Below are positions 9,536-17,050 of a stretch of 64,000 nt of DNA, piece by piece. How positions within the stretch are numbered: position 1 is the stretch's first letter; each line of letters starts with the position of its first letter. Made by a program: the position numbers and the translations under genes. The notes beneath the pieces are model-generated. The model saw only the letters and a list, made by a program, of their open reading frames with translations. It made no database searches and was not told the DNA's origin. The DNA comes from Neomoorella thermoacetica (GTDB lineage Bacteria > Bacillota > DSM-521 > Neomoorellales > Neomoorellaceae): positions 1 to 64,000 of the forward strand of contig NZ_MDDC01000009.1 in the NCBI RefSeq assembly GCF_001875325.1. The letters run 5' to 3'.

Positions 9536-9564
9536 ATTGTAGTCTTCCTTTTCCTGGCTGTCAA
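9536..9564 (-). promoter_or_regulatory. birA promoter, probably leaderless
   Basis: TTGACA (9559-9564), 17 bases and TACAAT (9536-9541) on the minus strand. Only six bases separate the -10 from the ATG at 9527-9529, so the predicted start of transcription coincides with the A of the start codon. Confidence 0.8.
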
Positions 9565-9684
9565 CTATTACTCACCCAAACAGGTTGACATATTTCCGGA
9601 AAAAGCAACGCAAATATCCCGGAGGTAATTTCCGACTGGCTTTTTACAACGAGGGTGCATCCTGCCAATGGATGAAGCGACTTA

Positions 9685-10071
9685 TTATACCCAGACCTGG
9701 CCCGGTTGCTCTTCTTTTTTGACGGCGGTTATTTTATTCCGGGCATCCAGGAAAATAACCCGGGGCTGGTAAGTCCCGGCCTCCCGGTCGTCAAAGATGC
9801 CGTAGGCAATAATAATTATAATGTCACCGGGTTGCACCAGCCGGGCAGCGGCTCCGTTGACGCAGATTACCCCGCTGCCGGCCGGGCCGGGGATAGCGTA
9901 GGTTTCCAGGCGGGCGCCGTTATTGTTATCGACTACCTGGACTTTCTCATTGGGCAAAATATCAGCGGCGGCCATCAAGTCGCTGTCAATGGTTATACTG
10001 CCGACGTAGTTCAGGTCCGCAGCGGTTACCGTCGCCCGGTGCAGCTTGCTTTTCATCATGATGCGCCACAT
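9685..10071 (-). CDS. panD: Aspartate 1-decarboxylase precursor
   Basis: Makes beta-alanine for pantothenate. It is a zymogen that self-cleaves between Gly24 and Ser25 (in YVGSITID) to form the pyruvoyl group; these numbers, equal to those of the E. coli enzyme, appear when translation begins at the ATG 10069-10071. That ATG overlaps the panC stop (TGATG) and has GGAGGTG upstream, so panC and panD are translationally coupled. The product is 128 residues, the normal size. Confidence 0.96.
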   Translation of the reverse strand: MWRIMMKSKLHRATVTAADLNYVGSITIDSDLMAAADILPNEKVQVVDNNNGARLETYAIPGPAGSGVICVNGAAARLVQPGDIIIIIAYGIFDDREAGTYQPRVIFLDARNKITAVKKEEQPGQVWV

Positions 10072-10922
10072 CAATCACTCACCTCCAGGACTACATTATC
10101 AATCAGGCGAGTGTTGCCGACCCACACAGCCAGGGCCAGTAAAACCCGGCCGGCGATTCTCTCCAGGGGCTTGAGGGTGCCGGCATCGCTGATGGCGATA
10201 TAATCAATCCGGGTCTCAGGCCAGGCGGTAATCTCTTTTTCCATGGCCCTGCGTACGGCCGCTGCCTCGCGCTCACCGGCTTTGATGAGTTCAGACCCCA
10301 GGTTTAAGGCCCGGTGGAGGGAGAGGGCGCTCCGGCGCTGCTCCGGGGTCAGGTATTTATTGCGCGAACTCAGGGCCAGGCCGTCGGCTTCGCGGACGGT
10401 AGGGATAGTTATAATTTCAACGGGAAAGTTTAAATCCCGGACCATTTTTTTTATAACCAGGGCCTGCTGGTAGTCTTTCTGGCCGAAATAGGCCCGGTCG
10501 GGCTGGACGATGTTAAAGAGCTTGCTGACGACGGTAGTCACGCCCCGGAAGTGCCCGGGCCTGGAGGCGCCGCAGAGAACCTCCGTCAGGCCTTCAACAT
10601 GGACATAGGTGGCATACCCGGCGGGGTACATCTCCGCTACAGCCGGGGCGAAGACGGCGTCCACCCCTGCGCCCGCGGCCAGTTCCCGGTCCCGCTCCAG
10701 GTCCCGGGGATACCTGGCGAAATCTTCGTTGGGGCCGAACTGGGTCGGGTTGACAAAGATGCTCATGATCACGACGTCGTTTTGCTGCCGGGCCGCCCGG
10801 GCCAGGCTCAGGTGCCCCTCATGGAGGTAACCCATGGTGGGCACCAGGCCAATGGTCAGGCCACGGTGCCTGGCCGCGGCTACATAGTTGCGCACGGCTG
10901 CTATTGTTGGTAATAACTCCAT
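10071..10922 (-). CDS. panC: Pantothenate synthetase (pantoate--beta-alanine ligase)
   Basis: Joins pantoate and beta-alanine with ATP via pantoyl-adenylate. The 283-residue protein has [11 protein letters not shown] with the HxGH nucleotide motif at 34-37, [12 protein letters not shown], the FGQKDYQQ segment and a LSSRN loop comparable to KMSKS. It is first in a panC-panD pair; panB is 18 kb away in another operon. Confidence 0.97.
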   Translation of the reverse strand: MELLPTIAAVRNYVAAARHRGLTIGLVPTMGYLHEGHLSLARAARQQNDVVIMSIFVNPTQFGPNEDFARYPRDLERDRELAAGAGVDAVFAPAVAEMYPAGYATYVHVEGLTEVLCGASRPGHFRGVTTVVSKLFNIVQPDRAYFGQKDYQQALVIKKMVRDLNFPVEIITIPTVREADGLALSSRNKYLTPEQRRSALSLHRALNLGSELIKAGEREAAAVRRAMEKEITAWPETRIDYIAISDAGTLKPLERIAGRVLLALAVWVGNTRLIDNVVLEVSD

Positions 10923-10987
10923 TTACGGCCGTCTCCTTCAAAGATAAAGTTCTGGCTGAACCATTCTCCCGCTTCTTGGGAGCCGGA

Positions 10988-11040
10988 GGTACAGGCTCCG
11001 GCCTCCGGGTGCTTAGGTTGGCAAACCTGTTGCACACTTC
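10988..11040 (+). repeat. Partial copy B of the dispersed GGTACAGG repeat
   Basis: Starts GGTACAGGCTCCGG and contains GTGCTTAGGTTGGCAAACCT. Compared with the 22349 copy, the hairpin AAGCT-ggc-AAGCTT has become AGGTT-ggc-AAACCT: both arms changed together, keeping the pairing. It fills the gap between panC and the DUF2520 gene. Confidence 0.6.
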
Positions 11041-11078
11041 ATTTTTTTTATTAGGGCTCCGGCAGGAGGCCCTGCCGG

Positions 11079-11966
11079 TCAGGGTGACCGGGGACTTGAC
11101 CCGGGATTTGCCAGGAGCTGGCCCAGGAGGGCTGCCCCGCGGGCGTCCAGGCTTCCCTTCCGGCCGGCCACGCCGAGGGTATAAAGACCCAGGGAGCGGT
11201 AGATTTCTTCCAGTTCCGGGGCCCGGGCTGCCATAGACCGCAGGTGACTGGCTATGGTGGCTACATCACCCCGGGCAATAGGCCCGGTAAGGGCCCGGGG
11301 AACGCCTTTTTCTTTAATATTGCTCCAGGTGCCCTCAATTAGCGGCGCCAGGGCCCTGGCAGCCATATCCGGTGCCATGCCGGCGGCCTGCATCAACCTG
11401 TAGCTCAAATCTACCAGGCTGACCAGGTAGTTGGAGGCCACGCAGGCGGCGGCATGGTAAAGGGGCTTTGCTTCCGGGCTGATGATAAAATACTCTCCCT
11501 CCAGGTCGTGAACCAGGCGCTCACCCAGGGCCAGGGCCTCCCGGTCGCCCTCCAGGCTGAAGACGGAACCAGGCAGGTTGGCTACGGCCCTATCGGCGTC
11601 GGCACAGGACTGGAGGGGATGAAGTGCCAGAGCCATGGCGCCGGCCTGCCGGGCCGGGTCCAGGACGGCCGAAGTCAGGGAACCGCTCATGTGGATTACT
11701 GTCTGCCCGGGGCGAAAGCCGCCCCGGCCGGCGATGGCGGCGGCCACCGGGCCGATAGCCCGGTCGGTGGTGGTAATGAAAACTATCTCGGATCGCCGGG
11801 CCACGGTTTCCGGGTCGGCAAAGGCAGGGCAGTTTAACCTGGCTGCCGCCCGTTCAGCTGAAGCCATGGTCCGGCTGGCCACGCCGGCGATGGTGTAACC
11901 GCGCTGGCGCAGCAGCAGGCCCATTCCCGTACCGACGGCTCCGGTCCCGATGATACCTACGCGCAT
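11079..11966 (-). CDS. Rossmann-like DUF2520 protein
   Basis: A 295-residue protein with an N-terminal NAD(P) fold (VGIIGTGAVGTGMG, residues 3-16) and a C-terminal helical DUF2520 domain (PLYHAAACVASNYLVSL region), similar in layout to ketopantoate and F420-type reductases. It often sits beside pan genes, and here it immediately precedes panC-panD on the same strand, so a role as a ketopantoate-like reductase is possible but unproven. The frame is open to 12077, but GGGGGAG just before the double ATG at 11964-11969 sets the start. Confidence 0.8.
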   Translation of the reverse strand: MRVGIIGTGAVGTGMGLLLRQRGYTIAGVASRTMASAERAAARLNCPAFADPETVARRSEIVFITTTDRAIGPVAAAIAGRGGFRPGQTVIHMSGSLTSAVLDPARQAGAMALALHPLQSCADADRAVANLPGSVFSLEGDREALALGERLVHDLEGEYFIISPEAKPLYHAAACVASNYLVSLVDLSYRLMQAAGMAPDMAARALAPLIEGTWSNIKEKGVPRALTGPIARGDVATIASHLRSMAARAPELEEIYRSLGLYTLGVAGRKGSLDARGAALLGQLLANPGSSPRSP

Positions 11967-11985
11967 CATTACTCCCCCTGCTAAA

Positions 11986-12015
11986 CAAAAAGCTCCCGAC
12001 AGGTTGCCGGAAGCT
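11986..12015 (-). terminator. Terminator between folK and the DUF2520 gene
   Basis: AGCTCCCG (11991-11998) pairs with CGGAAGCT (12008-12015), one G-T pair, followed on the minus strand by TTTTTG. It ends the folK transcript or attenuates entry into DUF2520-panC-panD, since it lies right before the ribosome site of the next gene. Confidence 0.65.
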
Positions 12016-12130
12016 ATTATTCCCTTGCACCCGTCCCGGTCCCTGGAGATCCAAGCGGCCTGCATGTGATAAATCATTGATTGAAAGTAATCTCCGGTGC
12101 GCTCCTCAGGTGGTAGCGCCCGCCTTTATT

Positions 12131-12646
12131 TTAGCACCTGTTGCCCTTATACGGCAATATTTCCTGGCCGGGGAAGCCATCCCGGGCGGCCTCCGCCGCC
12201 CGCCGGCCGTCCGGCAAAAGGAGATCGGGAGCTATTTCCGCCAGGGGTATCACGACAAAGGCCCGTTCCAGCATCCGGGGATGGGGTATCTCCAGGTCCG
12301 GTTCGGTCACCTTGATATCATCATACAGCAGAATATCAATATCGATGGTCCGCGGTCCCCAGCGTTCCCGCCGCACCCTTCCCAGGCGTTGTTCCACCGC
12401 CATGACGGCCCGCAGCAGTTCCCGGGCCGGCATGGTGGTCTTGATCCGGGCGACACAGTTTAAAAACCATCCCTGGTCAGCCTTGCCTACCGGGGCCGTT
12501 TCATACCAGGATGAGATTCGTTCGACCTCGAGGCCAGCGATGGCATCGAGGAGAGCTACGGCCTGCTTTAAATTTTCTTCCCGGTTTCCCAGGTTGGAAC
12601 CCAGGCCCAGGTATGCCAGTTCACCGTTGCTTTCGTCGAGGGGCAT
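12131..12646 (-). CDS. folK: 6-hydroxymethyl-dihydropterin pyrophosphokinase
   Basis: Transfers pyrophosphate from ATP to hydroxymethyl-dihydropterin, the step before folP. In 171 residues it shows YLGLGSNLGNRE near 12-23, a GWFLNCV strand, and the signature RWGPRTIDIDILLYD near 94-108 with the metal-binding aspartates. GGAGATGATAAA precedes the ATG. It stands apart from folP (37.5 kb), and no folB or folE is seen here. Confidence 0.96.
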   Translation of the reverse strand: MPLDESNGELAYLGLGSNLGNREENLKQAVALLDAIAGLEVERISSWYETAPVGKADQGWFLNCVARIKTTMPARELLRAVMAVEQRLGRVRRERWGPRTIDIDILLYDDIKVTEPDLEIPHPRMLERAFVVIPLAEIAPDLLLPDGRRAAEAARDGFPGQEILPYKGNRC

Positions 12647-12708
12647 TTTATCATCTCCGCTCTACAGGTTGCCGCGGCTTCTGCCATAAGTATATCCCCA
12701 TTATGCCG

Positions 12709-12843
12709 CTAACCTGCATGGTCTAAAAAATCAAGCTCGGACTTACCTGCCGGGAAAGGCTCCCGGCCGTGACCCCTGGCGCGGGAGACATTCGCCCTGT
12801 CATGACTCGTTCCGGGGAGCCGGGGTAAGTCTCTCACATCCAT
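12709..12843 (-). CDS. Possible 44-residue small protein
   Basis: A short frame beginning MDVRDLPRL and ending FLDHAG, with a very good ribosome site (GGAGGG, six bases before the ATG at 12841-12843). It is hydrophilic, rich in Arg, Gly and Pro, with no membrane segment or cysteine, and I do not recognise it. It lies upstream of folK on the same strand. The same bases form strong inverted repeats, so this may be a structured RNA in which the frame is chance. Confidence 0.35.
   Translation of the reverse strand: MDVRDLPRLPGTSHDRANVSRARGHGREPFPAGKSELDFLDHAG
12740..12831 (-). ncRNA. Candidate structured RNA upstream of folK
   Basis: GACTTACC (12740-12747) pairs with GGTAAGTC (12824-12831), and inside it GGCTCCCGG (12758-12766) pairs with CCGGGGAGCC (12812-12821) with one bulge. 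On the minus strand a run of six T follows nine bases after the outer stem. The inner part reads GGGGTCACGGCCGGGAGCC, which loosely recalls the core of the molybdenum-cofactor RNA family as I remember it; this is not a firm assignment. Confidence 0.4.
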
Positions 12844-12931
12844 AGTGAACCCTCCGACCCGTTATCCGTCTAAGAGGAAATATGTTTAATTTTTTTCGAC
12901 ACTTAACCGGAATATCCTGCTAACGGCGGCC

Positions 12932-12961
12932 TTGACCCGGGAGAATAACAGGCGTTAAAAT
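12932..12961 (+). promoter_or_regulatory. Promoter of the TPP riboswitch
   Basis: TTGACC (12932-12937), 18 bases and TAAAAT (12956-12961), ending 15 bp before the aptamer on the plus strand. Confidence 0.65.
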
Positions 12962-12976
12962 AGTAGTAAATTTAGT

Positions 12977-13068
12977 AGCGACCGTGGGGGGAGCCTTGAG
13001 CTGAGATGGGTCTGAGCCCCGGACCCCGGAACCTGAGGCGGGTAATCCTGCCGCAGGGAACGGTCGCT
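12977..13068 (+). ncRNA. TPP riboswitch aptamer (THI element)
   Basis: Thiamine pyrophosphate-binding RNA. Present are the closing stem AGCGACCG/CGGTCGCT (12977-12984 with 13061-13068), the conserved GGAGCC-TTGA-GCTGAGA block (12990-13006), CCGGAACCTGA (13027-13036) and GGGTAATCCTGCCGCAGGGAA in the second arm. The match to the family is strong. A terminator follows, but the next gene is hcp, which has its own regulated promoter and no known link to thiamine, so this copy is apparently orphaned. Confidence 0.92.
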
Positions 13069-13107
13069 GGCACCACCCCCATCCCGGAGGTGACCCGTCC
13101 AGCCTTC

Positions 13108-13132
13108 CCGGCTCTATGCCGGTATTTTTTTT
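13108..13132 (+). terminator. Terminator of the TPP riboswitch
   Basis: CCGGC (13108-13112), loop tctat, GCCGG (13118-13122), then TATTTTTTTT. Its position 40 bases after the aptamer fits the expression platform of a Gram-positive TPP riboswitch. Confidence 0.75.
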
Positions 13133-13242
13133 GACTGTCGAAAGCCGATCTGCGTGGCCCCTGCTACGAATAACATCACCCCCATACCCCCTGTGGACAG
13201 CCGGCCGGTGGCAATCGCCCTTTGACAAAAATCTCCGTAAGT

Positions 13243-13285
13243 TGTGACCCAGGTCACAGTTTTCCCCCCTGTTTCCGTATATGAT
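13243..13285 (+). promoter_or_regulatory. hcp promoter with Crp/Fnr-family site
   Basis: TGTGA (13243-13247), six bases, TCACA (13254-13258) is a perfect Crp/Fnr-type palindrome. The -10 TATGAT (13280-13285) puts the transcription start near 13292, so the site is centred at about -41.5, the classic activator position. In other anaerobes hcp is controlled by the Crp-family regulator HcpR with a similar site; the regulator gene is not in this window. Confidence 0.75.
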
Positions 13286-13328
13286 GGTAGCCGTAAAAGA
13301 AATCCTTTGACCAAGGGGGAGAGGAAAG

Positions 13329-14612
13329 ATGTTTTGTTACCAGTGCGAGCAGACCGCCGGTGGTAGCGGTTGCACCAGGATAGGCGTCTGCGGCAAGAAT
13401 GAGGATATCGCCAGCCTGCAGGACACCATCATCATCGGCCTGAAGGGTATTGCTGCCTACGCCTTCCACGCCGGTGAGCTCGGTGCCCGGGACCCTGAGG
13501 TAGACTCCTTTATGCATGAGGCTTTGTTTACCACCCTGACCAACGTTGATTTTGATCTTAACCGTCACATAGAAACGGCCCTGAAGGTCGGAGCCATGAA
13601 TCTCAAGGTCATGGAGCTGCTGGACAGGGCCCATGTGGAGCGTTTCGGCGCCCCGGAACCTACGAAGGTCTTCACCGGTACCAAGGCCGGCCCCGGCATC
13701 CTGGTCACCGGCCACGACCTGCTGGATCTCTATGAACTCCTCCGGCAGACCGAGGGTACGGGGATCAACGTCTATACCCACGGCGAGATGCTGCCGGCCC
13801 ACGCCTACCCCGAACTGAAGAAGTTCCCCCACCTGGTGGGCAACTACGGCACGGCCTGGCAGGACCAGAAGAAGGAATTTGAGGCCTTCCCCGGCGCTAT
13901 CCTGGGAACCACCAACTGCGTCTTAATCCCTAAAGAATCTTACCGGGAGCGCATGTTTACCTGCGGCGTCGCCGGCCTGCCGGGGGTAACCCATATTAAG
14001 AATCGCGACTTTACCCCGGTGATTGAAAAGGCCAAAACACTTGCGCCCCTGGAGGAGAAAGCCGGAGGCGAGCTGACCACCGGTTTCCATCACCAGGCCG
14101 TCTTAAAATTGGCCGGACAGGTCATTGAGGCCGTGAAGGCCGGCAAGATCCGCCACTTCTTCCTGGTAGGCGGCTGCGACGGCGCTAGGCCGGGCCGCAA
14201 CTACTACACCGAGTTTGTGGAGAAGGTGCCCCAGGACTGCGTCGTCCTGACCCTGGGCTGCGGCAAGTACCGCTTCAACCACCTCGACCTGGGCGACATC
14301 GACGGCATTCCGCGGCTCCTGGATATGGGCCAGTGCAACAACGCTTACTCGGCCCTCCAGGTGGCCCTGGCCCTGGCCGACGCCTTTAAGTGCAGCGTCA
14401 ACGAGCTGCCCTTGAGCCTGGTACTGTCCTGGTTCGAGCAGAAGGCCGTGGCCATCCTGCTGACTCTCCTCCACCTGGGCGTCCGCAACATCCGCATCGG
14501 TCCGAGCCTGCCGGCCTTCCTGACACCGGGCGTACTGAAGGTCCTGCAGGAAAACTACAACCTGAAGCCCATCACTACGCCGGAACAGGACCTGAAGGAG
14601 ATCCTGGGCTAG
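13329..14612 (+). CDS. hcp: Hydroxylamine reductase / hybrid-cluster protein, short form
   Basis: Cytoplasmic iron-sulfur protein that reduces hydroxylamine to ammonia in vitro and is tied to nitric oxide and nitrosative stress. The N-terminal cysteines 3, 6, 15 and 21 hold a cubane cluster; later TCGVAG, GGCDGARPG and LGCGKYRFN carry ligands of the hybrid cluster. At 427 residues it lacks about 120 residues present in the 550-residue enteric form and matches the short class known from thermophiles and archaea. It is one of few plus-strand genes and is a single-gene unit with its own promoter and terminator. Confidence 0.95.
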   Translation: MFCYQCEQTAGGSGCTRIGVCGKNEDIASLQDTIIIGLKGIAAYAFHAGELGARDPEVDSFMHEALFTTLTNVDFDLNRHIETALKVGAMNLKVMELLDRAHVERFGAPEPTKVFTGTKAGPGILVTGHDLLDLYELLRQTEGTGINVYTHGEMLPAHAYPELKKFPHLVGNYGTAWQDQKKEFEAFPGAILGTTNCVLIPKESYRERMFTCGVAGLPGVTHIKNRDFTPVIEKAKTLAPLEEKAGGELTTGFHHQAVLKLAGQVIEAVKAGKIRHFFLVGGCDGARPGRNYYTEFVEKVPQDCVVLTLGCGKYRFNHLDLGDIDGIPRLLDMGQCNNAYSALQVALALADAFKCSVNELPLSLVLSWFEQKAVAILLTLLHLGVRNIRIGPSLPAFLTPGVLKVLQENYNLKPITTPEQDLKEILG

Positions 14613-14619
14613 GGTAAAA

Positions 14620-14659
14620 AACAAACTGCCACGCGGTACGTGCTGCGTGGCAGTTTGTT
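14620..14659. terminator. Bidirectional terminator of hcp and the DUF763 gene
   Basis: A perfect 15-bp stem (14620-14634 with 14645-14659) with A-rich and T-rich flanks lies between two converging genes and can serve both. Confidence 0.9.
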
Positions 14660-14675
14660 TTCTGCCCTACTTTCT

Positions 14676-15767
14676 CTATTTTTCTTTACCAGTTAACCTG
14701 CTCAACCTTTTTAAAGCCTGCAATTTATCGGTCCGGCCGATTTTAGCGGCCGCCAGGGCCTGTTCCAGGACGTTGATGGAGCGGTCGTATACCTGGCGAT
14801 CGACGGGGTAGGGATGGCCATCCTTGCCGCCGTGGCTGAAGCTGTAGCGGACGGGGTCCCGGAAGCTGGCCGGAACGCCGTAGGCCACTTCGGCCACCAT
14901 GGCCAGGGCGCGGATGGTCTTGGGACCCACACCTTCGATCCCCAGGACACCGGCGAAGTCCCGGGGCTGGACGTCGTAAACCTTTAACAGGGCTCTATTC
15001 AGGTAACCGGCCCGGGGCACGTCGTGGCGCCAGGGCAGGGCCAGGTTGGGGAGGTCTTTTTCCAGGATGCGGTTAAACTCGGCCATCACCTTCGCCGGTT
15101 GCTGGCGCCCCAGTTCGGTTACCACCTGGCGGGAAGCCCTGCTTTCCCTGGCCACCATATTCAGGGCCGTTTCCCTGGCGTCGCAGCAGACGGCGGCGTG
15201 GGGCTCGCAGACGAAGTCCTGCATCCCTTCCCCCAGCCAGTGGTAGCGGCGGGCCAGGCGGCTCGTTTCATTCATCCCCTGCTGGACGACGGCCCAACGG
15301 CCGTCAAAGGTGAAGATAAAAACGTGGTGGTAGAGCTGGTAGCCGTCCTGGAGGGCGGTATTATCGACCTTGGCCGCCATGCGGCTGGCATAAACCAGAT
15401 CTTCGGGGCGGAGGGAAGTCAGGGCCAAGCTCTCGGCCGCCGTTTCGATCTCACGGGGCGTCTGGCGGGAGGTACGACCCTTGCCCCCGGCTATGACAAG
15501 GCCCAGGTCTTTTTCCCGGCCGCGCAAACCTTCTTTGAGGGCGCCGCATAGGGTGGTGGTCAGGCCCGAGGAGTGCCAGTCAAAGCCCAGGACGCAGCCG
15601 AAGGCCTGGAACCAGTAAGGATCGCTTAAGCGTCTTAAAACCTCCTGCGGGCCGTATTCCCGCACAATTACCTCCAGGATGGCCGGCCCCAGGCGCTGCA
15701 TGCGCTCGAAGAGCCAGGGCGGGCAGTGGCCGCCGTGGAGGGGCAGGCTGGCGGTACCGGTACGCAT
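14676..15767 (-). CDS. DUF763 protein with helix-hairpin-helix
   Basis: A 363-residue protein of the DUF763 family, known mostly from archaea and thermophilic bacteria. It begins RTGTASLPLHGGHCPPWLFERM, the family hallmark, and near residues 276-285 has GIEGVGPKTI, a helix-hairpin-helix of the kind that binds DNA non-specifically. A role in DNA handling is likely but not demonstrated. A macrodomain gene lies 33 bp upstream on the same strand, so the two may be cotranscribed. Confidence 0.85.
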   Translation of the reverse strand: MRTGTASLPLHGGHCPPWLFERMQRLGPAILEVIVREYGPQEVLRRLSDPYWFQAFGCVLGFDWHSSGLTTTLCGALKEGLRGREKDLGLVIAGGKGRTSRQTPREIETAAESLALTSLRPEDLVYASRMAAKVDNTALQDGYQLYHHVFIFTFDGRWAVVQQGMNETSRLARRYHWLGEGMQDFVCEPHAAVCCDARETALNMVARESRASRQVVTELGRQQPAKVMAEFNRILEKDLPNLALPWRHDVPRAGYLNRALLKVYDVQPRDFAGVLGIEGVGPKTIRALAMVAEVAYGVPASFRDPVRYSFSHGGKDGHPYPVDRQVYDRSINVLEQALAAAKIGRTDKLQALKRLSRLTGKEK

Positions 15768-15799
15768 AAAAAATCATCCTTAGGGCAGCAAACGTTATT

Positions 15800-16360
15800 T
15801 TATTGCGGGCTGGCGCCTATTACCTTCGCCAGGGCCTTTTCGTAGGCTGCCAGGACCGGCTGGGAAAAAAGGACAAAACGTACTTCGCTAAAGATACCTG
15901 GATTAGCTGTCAAAAAATCCTTTACCGCGGCCAGGGCTATCCCGGCCGCCCGTTCCAGGGGGAAGCGATAGGCGCCGGTGCTGATGGACGGGAAGGCCAG
16001 GGATTTGATCCCCTTCTCCCGGGCAAGCTGCAAGCTGCTGCAATAGGCACTGGCCAGGAGCTCATCCTCGCCCTGCCGGCCGCCGTGCCAGATGGGACCC
16101 ACCGTATGGATAACATAACGGGCCTTCAAGAAACCGCCGGAAGTAATGACCGCCCGGCCGACGGGGCAGCCGCCCTGTTCCTCCCGGATACGGCGGCACT
16201 CCGCCGCGATGGCCGGTCCCCCGGCGCGGTGGATGGCGCCGTCGACGCCGCTGCCGCCCCAGAGGCCGGTATTGGCGGCATTGACGACGGCCTCGACATC
16301 CTGATCGACGATATCCCCCTGCAGGAGTTTCAACAGGGTCCCGGCAATAATTGCTTCCAC
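15800..16360 (-). CDS. Macrodomain protein (O-acetyl-ADP-ribose deacetylase-like)
   Basis: A 186-residue single macrodomain. The ADP-ribose pocket is visible as GDIVDQDVEAVVNAAN (15-30), GGSGVDGAIHRAGG (35-48) and GAYRFP near 148-153, as in YmdB-type enzymes that hydrolyse O-acetyl-ADP-ribose or remove ADP-ribose from proteins or DNA. Substrate cannot be read from sequence. It precedes the DUF763 gene. Confidence 0.92.
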   Translation of the reverse strand: MEAIIAGTLLKLLQGDIVDQDVEAVVNAANTGLWGGSGVDGAIHRAGGPAIAAECRRIREEQGGCPVGRAVITSGGFLKARYVIHTVGPIWHGGRQGEDELLASAYCSSLQLAREKGIKSLAFPSISTGAYRFPLERAAGIALAAVKDFLTANPGIFSEVRFVLFSQPVLAAYEKALAKVIGASPQ

Positions 16361-16471
16361 AGGAGTACTCCCTCCCTAAAAGCCACGGGCTCGCTCCTAT
16401 CCTTAATGGGGTCTTACGCTCAGCTCTTCCATGGTAAAATGTTTCTTGCCGCTTTCTATTGGTATACGTTT

Positions 16472-16500
16472 AGTATAGCAAAGAATGGTTCTACTGACCA
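16472..16500 (-). promoter_or_regulatory. Promoter of the macrodomain gene
   Basis: TGGTCA (16495-16500), 17 bases and TATACT (16472-16477) on the minus strand, giving a leader of about 100 nt. Confidence 0.55.
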
Positions 16501-16516
16501 GTCGTCCCCCGGAAGG

Positions 16517-16547
16517 CAAAAAATAAACCGCGGTGGGTAGCGCGGTT
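16517..16547 (-). terminator. Terminator of the 108-residue gene
   Basis: AACCGCG (16526-16532) pairs with CGCGGTT (16541-16547), followed on the minus strand by TATTTTTT. Confidence 0.75.
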
Positions 16548-16634
16548 AAAGACTGATGTTTAGAAGCTTTCCTAGTTCTTTCATCTGAGCTTGATCTCCG
16601 CCGGAGTCGGTCAAGGCGGGCAGAGGTGGCAGCC

Positions 16635-16961
16635 TCAGTCCTGGATAATCCTGGCGGCGCCGTTTTGCTCCATAATCTCCCGAAGGCGATCCAGTTCATG
16701 ACGGGGGGCCTCCACAGCCACCGCCACCCCCTGACCGGCATACCCGGCCAGAAAATCGGTGTAGCTACCAGTTCCCTCCTGCCGGAGTTCATCCCGTTCG
16801 GTCTTCAGATAAGCTACTTCATCGGGGTTCTCCCAACCGGTAAAGGATTTGGACAGGCTGGCCACCACCAAATCCTTACGGTCAAAACCGGCGTTCTTGA
16901 GGCTGTCAATAAGCCCCCCTACCTGTTCCTGGTTGGGCATTATGGCGATTAACCTGGCCAA
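16635..16961 (-). CDS. Small hypothetical protein
   Basis: A 108-residue soluble protein beginning at a TTG with AGGGGGT seven bases upstream. The start MARLIAIMPNQEQVGGLIDSLKNAGF and the later VAVEAPRHELDRLREIMEQNGA have the alternating look of a small ferredoxin-like alpha/beta fold, somewhat like general-stress (YflT-type) domains, but I cannot assign a family. It stands alone between the dnaB end and its own terminator. Confidence 0.65.
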   Translation of the reverse strand: MARLIAIMPNQEQVGGLIDSLKNAGFDRKDLVVASLSKSFTGWENPDEVAYLKTERDELRQEGTGSYTDFLAGYAGQGVAVAVEAPRHELDRLREIMEQNGAARIIQD

Positions 16962-17011
16962 GGATATTACCCCCTGTTTTAATTTCCAGGGGTTATTTTA
17001 CGCCGGCGGAG

Positions 17012-17050
17012 GAAAAAAAATACTTTCGGCCGGCACGGGAGGCGCCGGCC
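17012..17050 (-). terminator. Probable terminator after dnaB
   Basis: GGCCGGC (17028-17034) pairs with GCCGGCC (17044-17050); on the minus strand eight T follow after seven bases. The gap before the T run makes it weaker than the usual form. Confidence 0.5.

Noticed and set aside
12090-12130. T-box-like bases (AGGTGGTAGCGC) on the plus strand
   Set aside because: The match to the T-box core is partial, no aminoacyl-tRNA synthetase or related gene lies downstream on that strand, and no specifier loop could be seen.
13117-13250. Plus-strand frame of about 42 codons after the riboswitch
   Set aside because: It begins inside the terminator, has no ribosome site at a proper distance and ends inside the hcp control site.
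12920-13314. Two minus-strand frames across the TPP riboswitch
   Set aside because: They are antisense to a conserved RNA and its promoter and terminator, and neither resembles a protein.
16526-16547. GGTGGGTAGCGCGG, at first taken for a T-box antiterminator
   Set aside because: It is simply part of a terminator stem following the 108-residue gene.
16403-16792. Open frame of 129 codons on the minus strand
   Set aside because: It overlaps the 108-residue gene in another frame, crosses a terminator and has an odd composition rich in Trp, Arg and Pro.
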